64,000 bases of DNA from assembly GCF_040566555.1 (NCBI RefSeq), contig NZ_JBEWYP010000002.1, forward strand, positions 310,001-374,000. Reading direction: 5' to 3'. Made by a program: the position numbers and the translations under genes. The DNA comes from Sediminicola sp040566555. Lineage in GTDB: Bacteria > Bacteroidota > Bacteroidia > Flavobacteriales > Flavobacteriaceae. The notes under the pieces were generated by a model. That model did no database searches. It saw only the letters and a list, made by a program, of their open reading frames with translations, and was not told the origin of the DNA. This document shows positions 63,836 through 64,000 of the stretch, in pieces (position 1 is the stretch's first letter; each line of letters starts with the position of its first letter).

Positions 63836-64000
63836 ATGAAAAGAGTCTTAATTACTGGGGCAGCAGGGTTTCTAGGGTCACACTTATGTGATCGTTTTAT
63901 AAAAGAGGGCTTTCATGTCATCGCAATGGATAACCTCATCACGGGAGATCTTAAAAATATTGACCATCTCTTTCATCTGGAACAATTTGAGTTCTATCAC
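63836..64000 (+). CDS. NAD-dependent epimerase/dehydratase (SDR), N-terminal part
   Basis: The first 55 codons of a gene cut by the window edge. MKRVLITGAAGFLGSHLCDR carries the GxxGxxG NAD-binding loop (GAAGFLG at residues 8-14), and MDNLITGDLKNIDHL follows. The DN-x-x-TG string after strand 2 is typical of UDP-glucuronate decarboxylase and UDP-glucose 4-epimerase-like enzymes; the D-N-L-x-T-G form favours the decarboxylase (UDP-xylose synthase) group. The rest is needed to decide. Base composition here is less AT-rich than in the preceding block. Confidence 0.85.
   Translation, partial: MKRVLITGAAGFLGSHLCDRFIKEGFHVIAMDNLITGDLKNIDHLFHLEQFEFYH

Overview
The window comes from a gliding marine-type member of the Flavobacteriaceae (Bacteroidota). 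The evidence is a complete sprC-sprD-sprB-sprF gliding adhesin operon, type IX secretion (T9SS) sorting domains, PorP/SprF proteins, TAnnTTTG promoter boxes with weak Shine-Dalgarno signals, and family-typical genes (DUF4837-like lipoprotein, bacterial GH3, YtxH/holin cluster). No genus can be named from the sequence alone.

Layout. (1) 1-2,900, minus strand: a small envelope-stress-type cluster (YtxH, holin-like protein, partial third gene) and glnS. (2) 3,158-25,939, plus strand: sprC, sprD, the 17-kb sprB and sprF, which together make, secrete and anchor the mobile surface adhesin of gliding. (3) 25,985-32,554: housekeeping genes (folB, two tRNA-Cys-type genes, a DoxX-like protein, holB, pgk, a LysM lytic transglycosylase and a DUF4837-like lipoprotein). 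(4) 32,821-43,036, minus strand: two paralogous 56-residue membrane proteins, then a second adhesin cassette made of a 1,727-residue T9SS type B surface protein, a PorP/SprF partner and an OmpA protein carrying a SPOR-like module also found twice in SprD. (5) 43,464-48,004: tatA, an M23 peptidase, GH3 and a ~560-residue protein with a nucleoside-phosphorylase-like C-terminal half. (6) 48,008-64,000, plus strand: a surface polysaccharide locus. It has Wzz-like, dTDP-rhamnose (rmlBACD) and wecB genes, then a strikingly AT-rich block with Wzx, two Wzy/ligase-like proteins, glycosyltransferases, a secreted protein, a WecA/MraY-type initiating transferase, the decayed tail of a different initiating sugar transferase, and the start of an SDR epimerase.

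Most interesting signals. Four promoters, in front of sprC, sprB, the second adhesin and the OmpA gene, share one layout with exactly the same spacing: ACnACA, 15 nt, ACAACA, 28 nt, then a -7-like box. This suggests a dedicated regulator of the gliding and adhesin genes. Separately, a tRNA-Cys-like gene has C instead of the near-universal U at position 33, yet keeps all four stems through compensatory changes and has its own promoter and terminator. All calls were made by reading the sequence; no database search was run.
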